Assembly: GCA_910585665.1 (NCBI GenBank)
Contig: CAJUFI010000031.1
Span: 1 to 22,242 of the forward strand
DNA from: an uncultured Acetatifactor sp.
Lineage (GTDB): Bacteria > Bacillota > Clostridia > Lachnospirales > Lachnospiraceae
Direction of reading: 5' to 3'
DNA: 22,242 bases
Numbering within the stretch: the stretch's first letter is position 1; each line of letters starts with the position of its first letter. A program made the position numbers and the translations under genes. The notes under the pieces were generated by a model that made no database searches, was not told the DNA's origin, and saw only the letters and a program-made list of their open reading frames with translations. Of the stretch, positions 1-7,884 are shown one piece after another.

Positions 1-35
1 TCTAAAATGACGGATACTAAAAATCAAAAATGTCC

Positions 36-135
36 TTGACAAGGGGTACAATTCATTTCATTATAGCAAAAACAGAGTGCCTATACCATTTTTATTTGCG
101 GAGCAATTGATTTTTATAATTCTTTAGCATATATC
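36..135 (+). promoter_or_regulatory. Two candidate promoters for the HTH regulator
   Basis: Two sigma-A-like promoters can be read in this AT-rich leader. P1 has TTGACA at 36-41, a 17-nt spacer and CATTAT at 59-64. P2 has TTGATT at 107-112, a 17-nt spacer and TATATC at 130-135. P2 would start transcription near 142, downstream of the ATG at 139, which fits use of the later start codon at 223. Assignment is by motif and spacing only. Nothing else recognisable lies in 1-138. Confidence 0.45.
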
Positions 136-222
136 AGTATGCGAAGTATGAGTAAAAGTATTGTTTTCGATTTTTTCAGGGTAAAAGTGGGAGAGATACA
201 AAAGCAGAAAGGGATATCAGAC

Positions 223-1605
223 ATGTCATTGTTCGGTGAATACTTAAATCAGATGATCCGGGGCAGGGGGGTGCCCATCTCCAGGCTGGCCAGGGAGGCG
301 GGCGTGGAACGGACCGCCATCCACAAGGCGTTGAACGGGGACAGAATCCTGCCCTATCCCGCGGTGGAATCCCTGGTCCGGTATCTGAAGCTGTCCCCCG
401 GGGAGGCCAAAAAGCTGCACCAGTACTATAACCTTCTGTTTGAAAGCGAGAATGCAGGCCGTGCAAGGGAAATCGTCCGCGGCATGTTCCTGAGGCTGTC
501 CGGCCAGCATTTCCCCGGGCCGGAGGAATGGCAGAACCAGTCGTCCGGGCAGCTATACTGCTCCCGGCAGGACAAGGGGGTATACAGAGGATATGGACAG
601 ATTGTCCGGCTGATACGTTCCCTGATGGAGGAAGAGAGGAAATGCCCTGCGCCGAAAATAGAGCTTGCGCTGCCTCCTGACATGAAAGCCTGGGAGGACT
701 GCAGGGACTGGTTCTGCGCCGCCTGTGCCCACAGAAGGGGCCCGGAGGGAGAAGGCCGGGGCAGGGCAGGAGGCCGCGATATGGAGTTTTCCCATATTGT
801 CTGTCTGGACGCGGCAGGGGACGCGGAAAGGGATGACCTCCGCAATCTGGAGGCGCTGAGCCGTCTGCTGCCCGGCTGCATCCTGCCCGGGCTTAGATAC
901 CACATCCATTATTATTACAGCGACAGAGGACAGGCCCGATATACGGATCCGCTGCCCTATTTTCTGGTGACCCATACCGGAGCGGCATGCTTTTCGCCCG
1001 ATTGCCAGACCGCCCTGTCTTTCCGGACAGCGGAGCAGATCGCCTATTTCCATGCCTGCTTCAGCCATATGAAGAAGTCCTGCCATCGGCTGGTGGAATA
1101 TCTGGAAAGCCCGGAGGCGGCAAAGAAAGCCTTTGAGGACGTCGCCGCAGAAGGAGGGGTCTGTGCCATTCTGCCGCAGCCCTGGCTGAGGAGGGCGCAG
1201 ACGGAGGGCTGGACAGTGCTGTTCACCCGGAAAGGGATCCAGGATTTCCTGAAGACAGGGAGACAGTGCAGTCCCTTTCCGGGGGCGGGGGAAGCTTTCC
1301 AGAGGAACAGGCGGGGCAGGGTATTGCTGGATTATCTGGAGACCCTGTGCGGCAGCGGCGCCAAGGGAAGGATCGTCAATGACGGGAGGTTCGCCATTTC
1401 CAGGCGGCTCATGATGGCGGTTTCGGCGGGAGGCGTGTTTCTCTGCGGCGATGAGGCAGGGCATGGGATACGGATTCGGGAGGGCGTCCTGTGCCGCGCG
1501 GTCCACGACTGGGTCATCCATTTCTCTGACAGCGATGACGTGTTCGACAGGGAGGAGACCATAGAGATCCTGACGGAGGAACTGCGGGTGTGGCAAAGCG
1601 GGTGA
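223..1605 (+). CDS. XRE-type helix-turn-helix protein with long unknown C-terminal region
   Basis: This 460-aa protein begins with a helix-turn-helix domain at about residues 1-70; the core includes ISRLAREAGVERTAIHKAL, typical of Cro/C1-type repressors. The remaining ~390 residues match no family I recognise; they are rich in Cys, His and aromatic residues and show no membrane segment. The frame opens earlier, at ATG 139, but that codon has no ribosome binding site, whereas ATG 223 is preceded by AGAAAGGG at good spacing, so I prefer 223. It lies upstream of the pilus locus and converges on the minus-strand peptidase gene. A role in regulating the pilus operon is plausible from position only; the C-terminal part could bind a ligand. 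Confidence 0.75.
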   Translation: MSLFGEYLNQMIRGRGVPISRLAREAGVERTAIHKALNGDRILPYPAVESLVRYLKLSPGEAKKLHQYYNLLFESENAGRAREIVRGMFLRLSGQHFPGPEEWQNQSSGQLYCSRQDKGVYRGYGQIVRLIRSLMEEERKCPAPKIELALPPDMKAWEDCRDWFCAACAHRRGPEGEGRGRAGGRDMEFSHIVCLDAAGDAERDDLRNLEALSRLLPGCILPGLRYHIHYYYSDRGQARYTDPLPYFLVTHTGAACFSPDCQTALSFRTAEQIAYFHACFSHMKKSCHRLVEYLESPEAAKKAFEDVAAEGGVCAILPQPWLRRAQTEGWTVLFTRKGIQDFLKTGRQCSPFPGAGEAFQRNRRGRVLLDYLETLCGSGAKGRIVNDGRFAISRRLMMAVSAGGVFLCGDEAGHGIRIREGVLCRAVHDWVIHFSDSDDVFDREETIEILTEELRVWQSG

Positions 1606-1611
1606 CGGGGG

Positions 1612-1653
1612 CGGGCACAGATTTGCGCACACGTTGTATTTGCCATGTGCCCG
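1612..1653. terminator. Inverted repeat between convergent genes, possible weak terminator
   Basis: A perfect 8-bp inverted repeat, CGGGCACA at 1612-1619 and TGTGCCCG at 1646-1653, lies between the ends of the two convergent genes. The loop is 26 nt and there is no clear T-tract, so an intrinsic terminator is only a guess. Confidence 0.25.
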
Positions 1654-1681
1654 GCCTATAATAGGAGATGCTTTCCGGCGT

Positions 1682-2164
1682 TTACAGCCAGAGCGTCCGG
1701 AAAGTGGCCAGATACAGGATGAGGTATAGGGCGGCTATGACGGCGTGATAGATTGCCATGATGAGCAGGCCTTTGCGGAGGGAGCGGTACTGCTTCCCGC
1801 AGCGGGCGATCAGCAGCAGGCACAGGGCGCCGTACCAGAGAATGAGATAGACGACAGGCGTGCGTCGAAAGAGACAGAAAGTGGCGCCATAGTAGAGCAG
1901 GAAGCCCCCTTCCGTCAGCGGATAGCGCAGAAGGATAGGGGCATGGCAGAACCGGCACTTCCCTTTCAGGAACAGAAAGCCCAGCACAGGGATCTGATGG
2001 CGCAGGGGCAGGGAATGGCCGCAGGAGGGGCAGAAGCACCCGGCAGTCACAAGGGGCAGGTTGCTGCGTATCCTGTATTCCATGGTGCCGTAGTAAGCGC
2101 CGAGGAACAGGCCGAACAAGCTGCTGCTGATAAAAAGGATACCAAAAAACGTAGAATCGTACAT
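1682..2164 (-). CDS. Stand-alone N-terminal (Cys4) half of a prepilin peptidase
   Basis: This 160-aa membrane protein matches the N-terminal half of type IV prepilin peptidases (PilD/GspO, A24 family), the part associated with N-methylation of pilins. A first membrane helix (about residues 7-25) is followed by two CxxC pairs, C45-C48 and C70-C73, separated by 21 residues as in the zinc-binding loop of PilD, and then by the conserved RYPLTE motif at 80-85. Further hydrophobic helices follow. The catalytic GxGD motif of the peptidase half is missing and the protein ends where that half would begin. The missing half seems to be encoded at 11340-11999. ATG 2164 has AAAGGTG upstream on the minus strand. 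Whether it methylates or only supports cleavage cannot be read from sequence. Confidence 0.8.
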   Translation of the reverse strand: MYDSTFFGILFISSSLFGLFLGAYYGTMEYRIRSNLPLVTAGCFCPSCGHSLPLRHQIPVLGFLFLKGKCRFCHAPILLRYPLTEGGFLLYYGATFCLFRRTPVVYLILWYGALCLLLIARCGKQYRSLRKGLLIMAIYHAVIAALYLILYLATFRTLWL

Positions 2165-2244
2165 AGTGCATCACCTTTCGTATGTGGCATGATCTCGATA
2201 GGGTCATAAATAACCGTTCATCAAATAAAAAAACGGATGAAGTG

Positions 2245-2273
2245 ATTTTAAAGAATATGAAAGCGGTTGTCAA
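2245..2273 (-). promoter_or_regulatory. Near-consensus divergent promoter for the Cys4 peptidase half
   Basis: On the minus strand, TTGACA (2273-2268) is separated by exactly 17 nt from TAAAAT (2250-2245), a near-perfect sigma-A promoter about 80 bp upstream of the start at 2164. An inverted repeat, TTCATC (2217-2222) and GATGAA (2236-2241), overlaps the expected transcription start and could be an operator. No equally good plus-strand promoter is visible in this gap. Confidence 0.7.
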
Positions 2274-2327
2274 GAACAACTTACATGGCTTGCGATGCTT
2301 GACCATGTCTGCGGGGCGCTGACGCGA

Positions 2328-2426
2328 AGAACAGACATGGGACAGACAAAGAACAGGCATAGAACAGACATGAGACAGACATAGAACAGGCATAGAACAG
2401 ACATGAGACAGACATAGAACAGACAA
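2328..2426 (+). repeat. Nine tandem 11-bp units upstream of the pilus operon
   Basis: The 99 bp consist of nine consecutive imperfect 11-mers with consensus AGAACAGACAT and variants such as GAGACAGACAT, GGGACAGACAA and AGAACAGGCAT. They group into three 33-bp higher-order units (2328-2360, 2361-2393, 2394-2426) and are followed by a decaying tenth unit. The array ends 26 bp before the tadZ start. Because 11 bp is close to one helical turn, every unit faces the same side of the DNA. It may be a multi-site operator, or a length-variable minisatellite in the leader. Confidence 0.9.
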
Positions 2427-2452
2427 AGAACAAAAGAAAGCAGGGCAGTGAC

Positions 2453-3493
2453 ATGAATATTACAATTGCAGTAGCGGATTCCAACAGGGACTATATCGAT
2501 CGGCTTTCCGAAGGGCTGCAGCAGTATGAGGAACTGACGGTCTGCATGTACACCAACGGAGAGAAGCTGCAGAAGGACATGGACTCCAAGCATTTTGACA
2601 TTGTCCTGTTCGACCCGGACATTTCTGAGGACAGGCTTATCTTTGCCAATGTGGGCTTTCCGGTGTACCTGTACAGCGACGAGGCCCGCAACAAGGAAAT
2701 CTACGCGGATTTCGCCAAGGTGGTGAAATATCAGCGCATCAGCAGCATCTATAAGGAAATCATACGGGAGTACGCGGACAAGGCAGGGTATACCGCGGAC
2801 TTCGATTATTCCCAGAACACCAGAGTCGCGGCAGTGTACTCCCCGGCGGGGGGCAGCGGCAAGACCACCGTGGCCCTGGCGCTGGCAGGACGGCTTGCCG
2901 CCCTGGGGAAGAAGGTGCTGTTCGTCAGCGCCGAGCAGCTGAACAGCTCCTTCTATGTGAACCCGAAGCAGGAGGAGGGGATCACGGCTCTTGTGGAAGG
3001 GGCAGCGGACGAGCATGTGAATTTCTCCCTGAAGGTGAAGGGCATCATGAAGCAGGGGATGAACGGCATGTTCTATATCGAGGGCTTCGGGAAAATCGTG
3101 GACTATGACGCGGTCACCGGCAACGAGATGGGGGACACCCTGAACAAGATACGGCGCTGCGGGATCTGCGATGTGATGGTGATCGATATGGAGAGCAATC
3201 TGGACGTAATCGGCAGGGTCATCCTGGAACTGGCAGACCACGTTGTTGTAGTGGAAAAGCCCGGAGAACTGCCGGCCATGAAGATGAAGCTGTTCGCCGG
3301 GCAGGCCCTGATGAACGATTACAGGAAGAAAATGTCCAGGGTCTGCAATTTCGCCGAGAACGCTTCCGTATATTGCAAGGAGCTGGATATCCCCACAGTG
3401 GGGACGGTACATAACTATGGAAATCTGCCGCTGAAAAGCATCATACAGTCGATTCACTCCAACGGGGAGATCTCCGTGGAGAGATTCCTGTAG
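2453..3493 (+). CDS. tadZ: TadZ/CpaE-like ParA-family ATPase with receiver-like domain
   Basis: This 346-aa protein has the CpaE/TadZ layout: an N-terminal receiver-like domain (about 1-105) and a ParA/MinD-type ATPase domain (about 122-346). TadZ proteins position the Tad pilus machine in the cell. The ATPase carries a deviant Walker A, PAGGSGKTT at 131-139, and a Walker-B-like hydrophobic strand ending VMVIDME. The receiver domain keeps the phosphorylation-site pattern: D9, D54 after strand 3, S75 and K92. Many TadZ receivers are degenerate, so this one could still be a true phospho-acceptor. The start has a modest AGCAGGG site, just after the 11-bp repeats. It is the first gene of the operon, 44 bp before tadA. 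Confidence 0.85.
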   Translation: MNITIAVADSNRDYIDRLSEGLQQYEELTVCMYTNGEKLQKDMDSKHFDIVLFDPDISEDRLIFANVGFPVYLYSDEARNKEIYADFAKVVKYQRISSIYKEIIREYADKAGYTADFDYSQNTRVAAVYSPAGGSGKTTVALALAGRLAALGKKVLFVSAEQLNSSFYVNPKQEEGITALVEGAADEHVNFSLKVKGIMKQGMNGMFYIEGFGKIVDYDAVTGNEMGDTLNKIRRCGICDVMVIDMESNLDVIGRVILELADHVVVVEKPGELPAMKMKLFAGQALMNDYRKKMSRVCNFAENASVYCKELDIPTVGTVHNYGNLPLKSIIQSIHSNGEISVERFL

Positions 3494-3537
3494 CAGAGCG
3501 GACAGAGGTATACAGACGATGGAGGGCGGACAGGCAC

Positions 3538-4824
3538 ATGGCGGACAATCATTTCATGGAGGAAGTGGCGACTTTAAAGCAGGTCATCCAGGAAGCCAGC
3601 AGGATCAGGGACTATTCCGGCGAAGAGATGGAGGAGCTGATCAATCAGAAGCTGTCGGAGCGGATTGACTGGGCGAAGGAGCACGACCCGGATCTGTACT
3701 GGTATTATCAGAATCTTTCTTTCAAAGAGACGAACTCCCTGCGGTACACCATCACGGAGTCCGTGGAGGGGCTGGGAATCCTGGGGAAAATCATCACGGA
3801 TCCGGAGATTACGGAGGTGATGATCAACGGCTATGACACCATTTTCGTGGAAAAGGCCGGCCAGCTCATGCAGCTTGACGAGCATTTCGAGAATGACGAG
3901 GATCTCACCAGGATTGTGCAGCGCTTCGTCAGCAGCATGGACCGGACGGTGGATGCCAGCAATCCCATCGTGGACGCCAGACTGGAGGACGGCTCCCGTG
4001 TGCATGTGGCGTTCCCTCCTGTGGCGCTGAACGGCGCGACGGTGACAATCAGACGGTTTTCCAAGAACCCCATGACGGTGGAGAAGCTGCTGGAATACAA
4101 GTCCATCACGCCGGAAGTGGCGGATTTCCTACAGAAGCTGGTGGTCTCCAAGCACAATATCTTCGTGTGCGGCGGCACGGGCAGCGGCAAGACCACTTTC
4201 CTGAACGCCATCTCCAATTTCATCCCGGCCCGGGAGCGGGTGATCACCATCGAGGATTCGGCGGAGCTGCAGATCAAGAACATCCCCAACCTGGTGCGCA
4301 TGGAGACCAAGAAGGCCAACTCCAAGGAGGCCACGGAGATTACCATCCGGGATCTGATTAAGGCCTCCCTGCGCATGCGGCCGGACCGCATCATCGTGGG
4401 CGAGGTGCGCGGCGAGGAGGCCCTGGACATGCTGCAGGCCATGAATACAGGCCATGACGGGAGCCTGTCCACCGGCCATGCCAACTCCGCGGAAGGCATG
4501 CTGAGCCGCCTTGAGACCATGGTGCTGACTGGAAGCGCGGATCTCCCCCTGGAGGCCATCCGGCAGCAGATCGCGTCAGCCGTGGACTATATCGTCCATC
4601 TGTCCAGGCTGCGGGATTTTTCCCGAAAATGCATGGAGATCACGGAAGTGGTGGGGTATCAGGACAAGAGGATCCTCCTGAATCCCATCTATAAATTCCG
4701 GGAGGACGAGCATAGGACGCTGAAGAAGGTCTCGGGACAGCTGATCAGGACGGAGAACAAGATTCAGAACATGGACAAGTTCATCCTGTCCGGGATATAT
4801 GATTACATGGAGGAGAAGGCGTGA
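3538..4824 (+). CDS. tadA: TadA/CpaF-family pilus assembly ATPase
   Basis: This is the hexameric secretion ATPase that powers Tad pilus assembly at the inner face of the membrane. In its 428 residues I see the N-terminal CpaF domain (about 60-190), Walker A GGTGSGKTT at 212-220, the Asp box around TIED (237-240), Walker B in RIIVGEVRGEEA (about 284-295) and the His box GHDGSLSTGHANS (305-317). All key residues look intact and the length is normal for the family. GGAGGG lies 11 nt before ATG 3538. It sits between tadZ and tadB as in standard tad loci. The product could also be called CpaF; the family call is secure. Confidence 0.95.
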   Translation: MADNHFMEEVATLKQVIQEASRIRDYSGEEMEELINQKLSERIDWAKEHDPDLYWYYQNLSFKETNSLRYTITESVEGLGILGKIITDPEITEVMINGYDTIFVEKAGQLMQLDEHFENDEDLTRIVQRFVSSMDRTVDASNPIVDARLEDGSRVHVAFPPVALNGATVTIRRFSKNPMTVEKLLEYKSITPEVADFLQKLVVSKHNIFVCGGTGSGKTTFLNAISNFIPARERVITIEDSAELQIKNIPNLVRMETKKANSKEATEITIRDLIKASLRMRPDRIIVGEVRGEEALDMLQAMNTGHDGSLSTGHANSAEGMLSRLETMVLTGSADLPLEAIRQQIASAVDYIVHLSRLRDFSRKCMEITEVVGYQDKRILLNPIYKFREDEHRTLKKVSGQLIRTENKIQNMDKFILSGIYDYMEEKA

Positions 4825-4905
4825 GCCGGTATGTTGTGAAGCGGGGCAGAGGACTGGGCGTTTTCTGCCGGAGAGAATGCCGGGGACGGCGTGAGGGAGG
4901 TTGTT

Positions 4906-5697
4906 TTGAGCAAGACAGCGGAAAAAAGTTCCGGAGAGAAAATCCGGATCAAATACTATGAATGCAACATGACGAAGCAGCAGCATCTTCTGGCCTACCT
5001 GGCCTTTGCTGCCGCTATCGGGGTCATCCTGTTCATCTACTATCGGCTGCTGCCCCTTGCGGTGGCGGGAGGGCTGCTGATCGCGATTCCCCAGGAGAAG
5101 AACTATTCCAAATCCGTCATGCGCAAGCGCCAGAACAGGCTGCGCCTGCAGTTCAAGGAATTCCTGGAGATCGTCTCCATCTCCGTCAGCGGAGGAAGCG
5201 GACGCTCCATGGAGAACGCGGTGACGGATTCCCTGCGGGAGCTGCGGATGGTCTTCAATGAAGACGCTGATATAGTCAGGGAGATCGGGCTGATCGTCAG
5301 AGAGTACGAGCAGGCGGGCATTCCCATGACGGAGGGCTTCACGGAGCTGGGGGAGCGCAGCGAGATAGACGATATCCTGAGCTTCGCCACCATCTACCGG
5401 ACCATAGAGGGCAAGACCAGCGACTTCGGCTACATCATCGCCCAGACCCGGGACATCATCAAGGATAAGGTGGAAATCACCATGGAGATAGAGACCAGCA
5501 TCACCTCCGCGAAATCGGAGGCCACCATGATGCTGATACTTCCGCTGGTGCTGGTGATTCTCATGTCCACCATGGGCAGCGGCTTCCTGGACGCGCTTTT
5601 CACCACGGCCATCGGCAGGGCTTCGGCCACGGTGGGCGTGATCTGTACTTTCGTGTCCTATGTGATTGCCACCAGAGCCACTGAGATTGAGGTATGA
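4906..5697 (+). CDS. tadB: TadB-like pilus platform membrane protein
   Basis: This type II secretion F-domain protein forms, with TadC, the membrane platform that couples the TadA ATPase to pilin extraction. Two membrane helices lie near residues 25-60, followed by a cytoplasmic F domain containing EFLEIVSISVSGG, and two C-terminal helices. I place the start at TTG 4906 (263 aa), because AGGGAGG at 4894-4900 is ideally spaced for it. An in-frame GTG at 4891 overlaps that ribosome binding site and is less likely. The next gene starts 13 bp after the stop, behind its own AGGAGGG, which indicates tight coupling with tadC. Confidence 0.85.
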   Translation: MSKTAEKSSGEKIRIKYYECNMTKQQHLLAYLAFAAAIGVILFIYYRLLPLAVAGGLLIAIPQEKNYSKSVMRKRQNRLRLQFKEFLEIVSISVSGGSGRSMENAVTDSLRELRMVFNEDADIVREIGLIVREYEQAGIPMTEGFTELGERSEIDDILSFATIYRTIEGKTSDFGYIIAQTRDIIKDKVEITMEIETSITSAKSEATMMLILPLVLVILMSTMGSGFLDALFTTAIGRASATVGVICTFVSYVIATRATEIEV

Positions 5698-5710
5698 TAG
5701 GAGGGCGTTC

Positions 5711-6802
5711 ATGATTAGTGTGATATTGATGGGATTCGTGACGGTGGCGGCGGTCTTTTTCCTGATAGAGACCGGCAAAGCCAGCAAGACGGCAGCTGCG
5801 GAGATCGTCATGTCCAAGGCCTGGAGCAGCCGGTTCGCCAGACAGACCCTGGAGGAGAAAAAGGAAGAATTCCTGGAAGGGAACGCGAAGTACCATACGG
5901 TGCCGGAGAAGAAGGCGGCGAAAAAAGTAAAGGAATGGGACAAGCAGATTTCTGCTTATCAGAAAACCGAAGAACAGTATCTGTCAGGAAAGAAATTTTC
6001 CCTTCTGGACCTGATACCGCTGCCGGGCTATCAGCTTCTGGCGGACATGAAGCTGGACGGGGACAGCGAGCTGCTGCGGAAGCTGACGGGCAGCTGCGAG
6101 CATACCGGCTATGTGGAGCTGGAGCGCAGCCAAGAGACCGGGGGAAAGAAGAATTCCGCGATTTACGCCTATTATCTGCTGGCCTCTCTGATCGCGTTCA
6201 CCTATGTGGGCGTCCTGCTGGCCTTCTTCGTGGGGGTGGTGACCATAGCGGCGGGAAACGAGATGGGAGGCGTCGTCCTGCCAATGGCAGTGTGCTTCGC
6301 GGGGAGCGCCCTGTACGGCTATATCCCCTATGACAATCTGCGCTCCAAGGCCGAGAAGCGCCAGGAGGAAATCGACCTGGGGTTCCCCAATGCCATCTCC
6401 AAGATAGCGCTCCTTGTGACCGCGGGCATGAACATCGTCAAGGCAATCGAAGAGACGGCCCGCAGCGATGATTCCCTCATGTGCCGGGAGCTGCGCCTGA
6501 CGTTGAAGGAGATGAACCAGGGCGCTACGGTACAGGGGGCGTTCCTGCGGCTGCAATGCCGTTGCAACAATAAATATCTGGATAAAATGGTGACCATCGT
6601 CACTAAGAGCTACGTATCCGGCAACGCGAACCTTGCCAGTGACCTGAAAGGGATCAATGACGAGTGCTGGCTGGACAAGAAGCACAATGCCCGCCGCATG
6701 GGAGAGAAAATCCAGAATAAGCTGTTCGTCCCGACTATGTTGATGTTCGTCGGGATACTGGTAGTGATTGTCGTGCCCGCCATGTCCGGCTTTAACCTAT
6801 AA
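5711..6802 (+). CDS. tadC: TadC-like pilus platform membrane protein
   Basis: This 363-aa protein pairs with TadB in the Tad membrane platform. It has an N-terminal helix (about 2-19), a charged cytoplasmic stretch, two central helices (about 150-200), a type II secretion F domain with the motif ISKIALLVTAGMNIVKAIEE, and a last helix near the C-terminus. The frame is open upstream to 5666, but ATG 5711 follows AGGAGGG at 6-nt spacing and is the likely start. The protein is longer than many TadC proteins because of the charged, Lys-rich insert at about residues 35-145, whose role I cannot assign. Confidence 0.85.
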   Translation: MISVILMGFVTVAAVFFLIETGKASKTAAAEIVMSKAWSSRFARQTLEEKKEEFLEGNAKYHTVPEKKAAKKVKEWDKQISAYQKTEEQYLSGKKFSLLDLIPLPGYQLLADMKLDGDSELLRKLTGSCEHTGYVELERSQETGGKKNSAIYAYYLLASLIAFTYVGVLLAFFVGVVTIAAGNEMGGVVLPMAVCFAGSALYGYIPYDNLRSKAEKRQEEIDLGFPNAISKIALLVTAGMNIVKAIEETARSDDSLMCRELRLTLKEMNQGATVQGAFLRLQCRCNNKYLDKMVTIVTKSYVSGNANLASDLKGINDECWLDKKHNARRMGEKIQNKLFVPTMLMFVGILVVIVVPAMSGFNL

Positions 6803-6852
6803 AGCAGGGCGGACGGGATGATGATAAATAAATGAAGGAGGAGTAGAAGGCG

Positions 6853-7101
6853 ATGTATTTATTGGACAGTTTGTACATCCGTGTTCAGTCCAGGATGCGC
6901 ATGGCAGGGGAGAAAGCGAAGGAATTTTTTACATCCCAGCGAGGTGTATCGAATGTAGTGGCAACTATCATCGTGCTGCTCATTGTAGTGCTGTTGATTG
7001 CGGCGTTCTGGAACCAGCTGAAGACCTGGGTGCAGGACATCATGGATCAGATTTTCGGCACCAAGTTTGACAGCGATGGCCTGGGCGGCAGCGGAGGCTG
7101 A
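6853..7101 (+). CDS. Small Flp-like major pilin candidate
   Basis: This 82-aa protein has the shape of a Tad/Flp pilin: a charged N-terminal leader (about 1-30), a single hydrophobic helix starting after QRG (residues 29-31), a short amphipathic segment, and a Gly-rich tail. The segment RGVSNVVATIIVLLIVVLL is more like archaeal type IV pilins (RGVSPVV pattern) than classical Flp pilins, which have Glu at +5 and Tyr at +6 after the processing glycine. Here +5 is Val. GGAGG lies about 10 nt before ATG 6853. It follows tadC and precedes a TadE-like gene, the usual place for the structural pilin. It could be another small accessory membrane protein, but I consider pilin most likely. Confidence 0.75.
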   Translation: MYLLDSLYIRVQSRMRMAGEKAKEFFTSQRGVSNVVATIIVLLIVVLLIAAFWNQLKTWVQDIMDQIFGTKFDSDGLGGSGG

Positions 7102-7139
7102 GAAGCAGGGAAACATGAAGGAAAGGGAAGAGGGGACGG

Positions 7140-7814
7140 ATGCAGATGTGTGGAAAGAACAAAGAGCGGGGAGCTGTTGAAGTGGAAGTCACGGTCATAT
7201 TGCCCATCGCGATCTTAAGCGTCGCAATGCTTCTGTATCTGTCCCTGTTCCTGTATCAGAGGGCGAACCTGCAGGCGTGCCTGGAGACTTCGCTGGTATA
7301 CTACAAGAGCGAAGTCACAGATACCTATGTCACTAAGGACAGCGGGGTGGCCTACCCGGGACAACCGGCAGAGGGCGGGTACATAGGAAAGGGGAATTCC
7401 TATTCCGCTACCGGGCCTCTGGATCCCTATACCGGGACTTTCGGGGACAGGGGCAATCTGAACAATCAGGATGCCTTTGAGAAATATTTTCTTTCTGTGG
7501 CGGACAGGATGCTTTTTTCTGAGAATCTGTCATTGACCATTGACTACAGAAACTATGTAATCATGAAGCAGTTTGAGGTCACCGCCGCCCAGGAAGTCTC
7601 GTTTCCTCTGGATCTGACGGTGCTGGGGATTGAGAAGGATTATAGGATCACGGCGACGGCGCAGGTGGCCGTTGTGGATCATGACGGCATGATCCGGAAC
7701 GTGGATTATGCCATAGATTTGCTGGAAGATACCAAGCTGGGCGAGATGGCGAAAGGCCTGGCGGCAAAGATAGGCCAGGTTTACGAGAAGCTGAAAGGGT
7801 TCCTGGGCGGCTGA
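7140..7814 (+). CDS. TadE-like minor pilin
   Basis: This 224-aa protein looks like a TadE-type pseudopilin. The N-terminus ERG-AVEVEVTVILPIAIL has a processing glycine (residue 11) with Glu at +5, followed by a membrane helix of about 20 residues and an extracytoplasmic domain rich in Tyr, Gly and Asn. After cleavage by the prepilin peptidase it would sit in or under the pilus. A second start six bases downstream (7146) is possible; the AGAGGGG site favours 7140. It lies between the pilin and the large TadG-like gene. The outer domain matches nothing I can name. Confidence 0.75.
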   Translation: MQMCGKNKERGAVEVEVTVILPIAILSVAMLLYLSLFLYQRANLQACLETSLVYYKSEVTDTYVTKDSGVAYPGQPAEGGYIGKGNSYSATGPLDPYTGTFGDRGNLNNQDAFEKYFLSVADRMLFSENLSLTIDYRNYVIMKQFEVTAAQEVSFPLDLTVLGIEKDYRITATAQVAVVDHDGMIRNVDYAIDLLEDTKLGEMAKGLAAKIGQVYEKLKGFLGG

Positions 7815-7884
7815 AGCACAGGGAGCGTTTCCTAAGATATCTGAGACGAAGGGCAGGAAATTTGGCAGGATGAAAGGAAGTCGG

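Noticed and set aside
1656..2426. 256-codon minus-strand frame that would translate the 11-bp repeats as a Cys/Ser/Val-rich repeat peptide
   Set aside because: It overlaps the peptidase half in another frame; the well-formed ribosome binding site and PilD motifs support 1682-2164 instead.
2328..2426. CRISPR array
   Set aside because: The units are contiguous 11-mers without unique spacers, and no cas genes are present.
2270..3457. 395-codon minus-strand open frame opposite tadZ
   Set aside because: It is antisense to a gene with clear ATPase and receiver motifs and has none itself.
4825..4905. Terminator between tadA and tadB
   Set aside because: GC-rich complementary stretches exist but no stable stem with a T-tract; the genes are probably co-transcribed.
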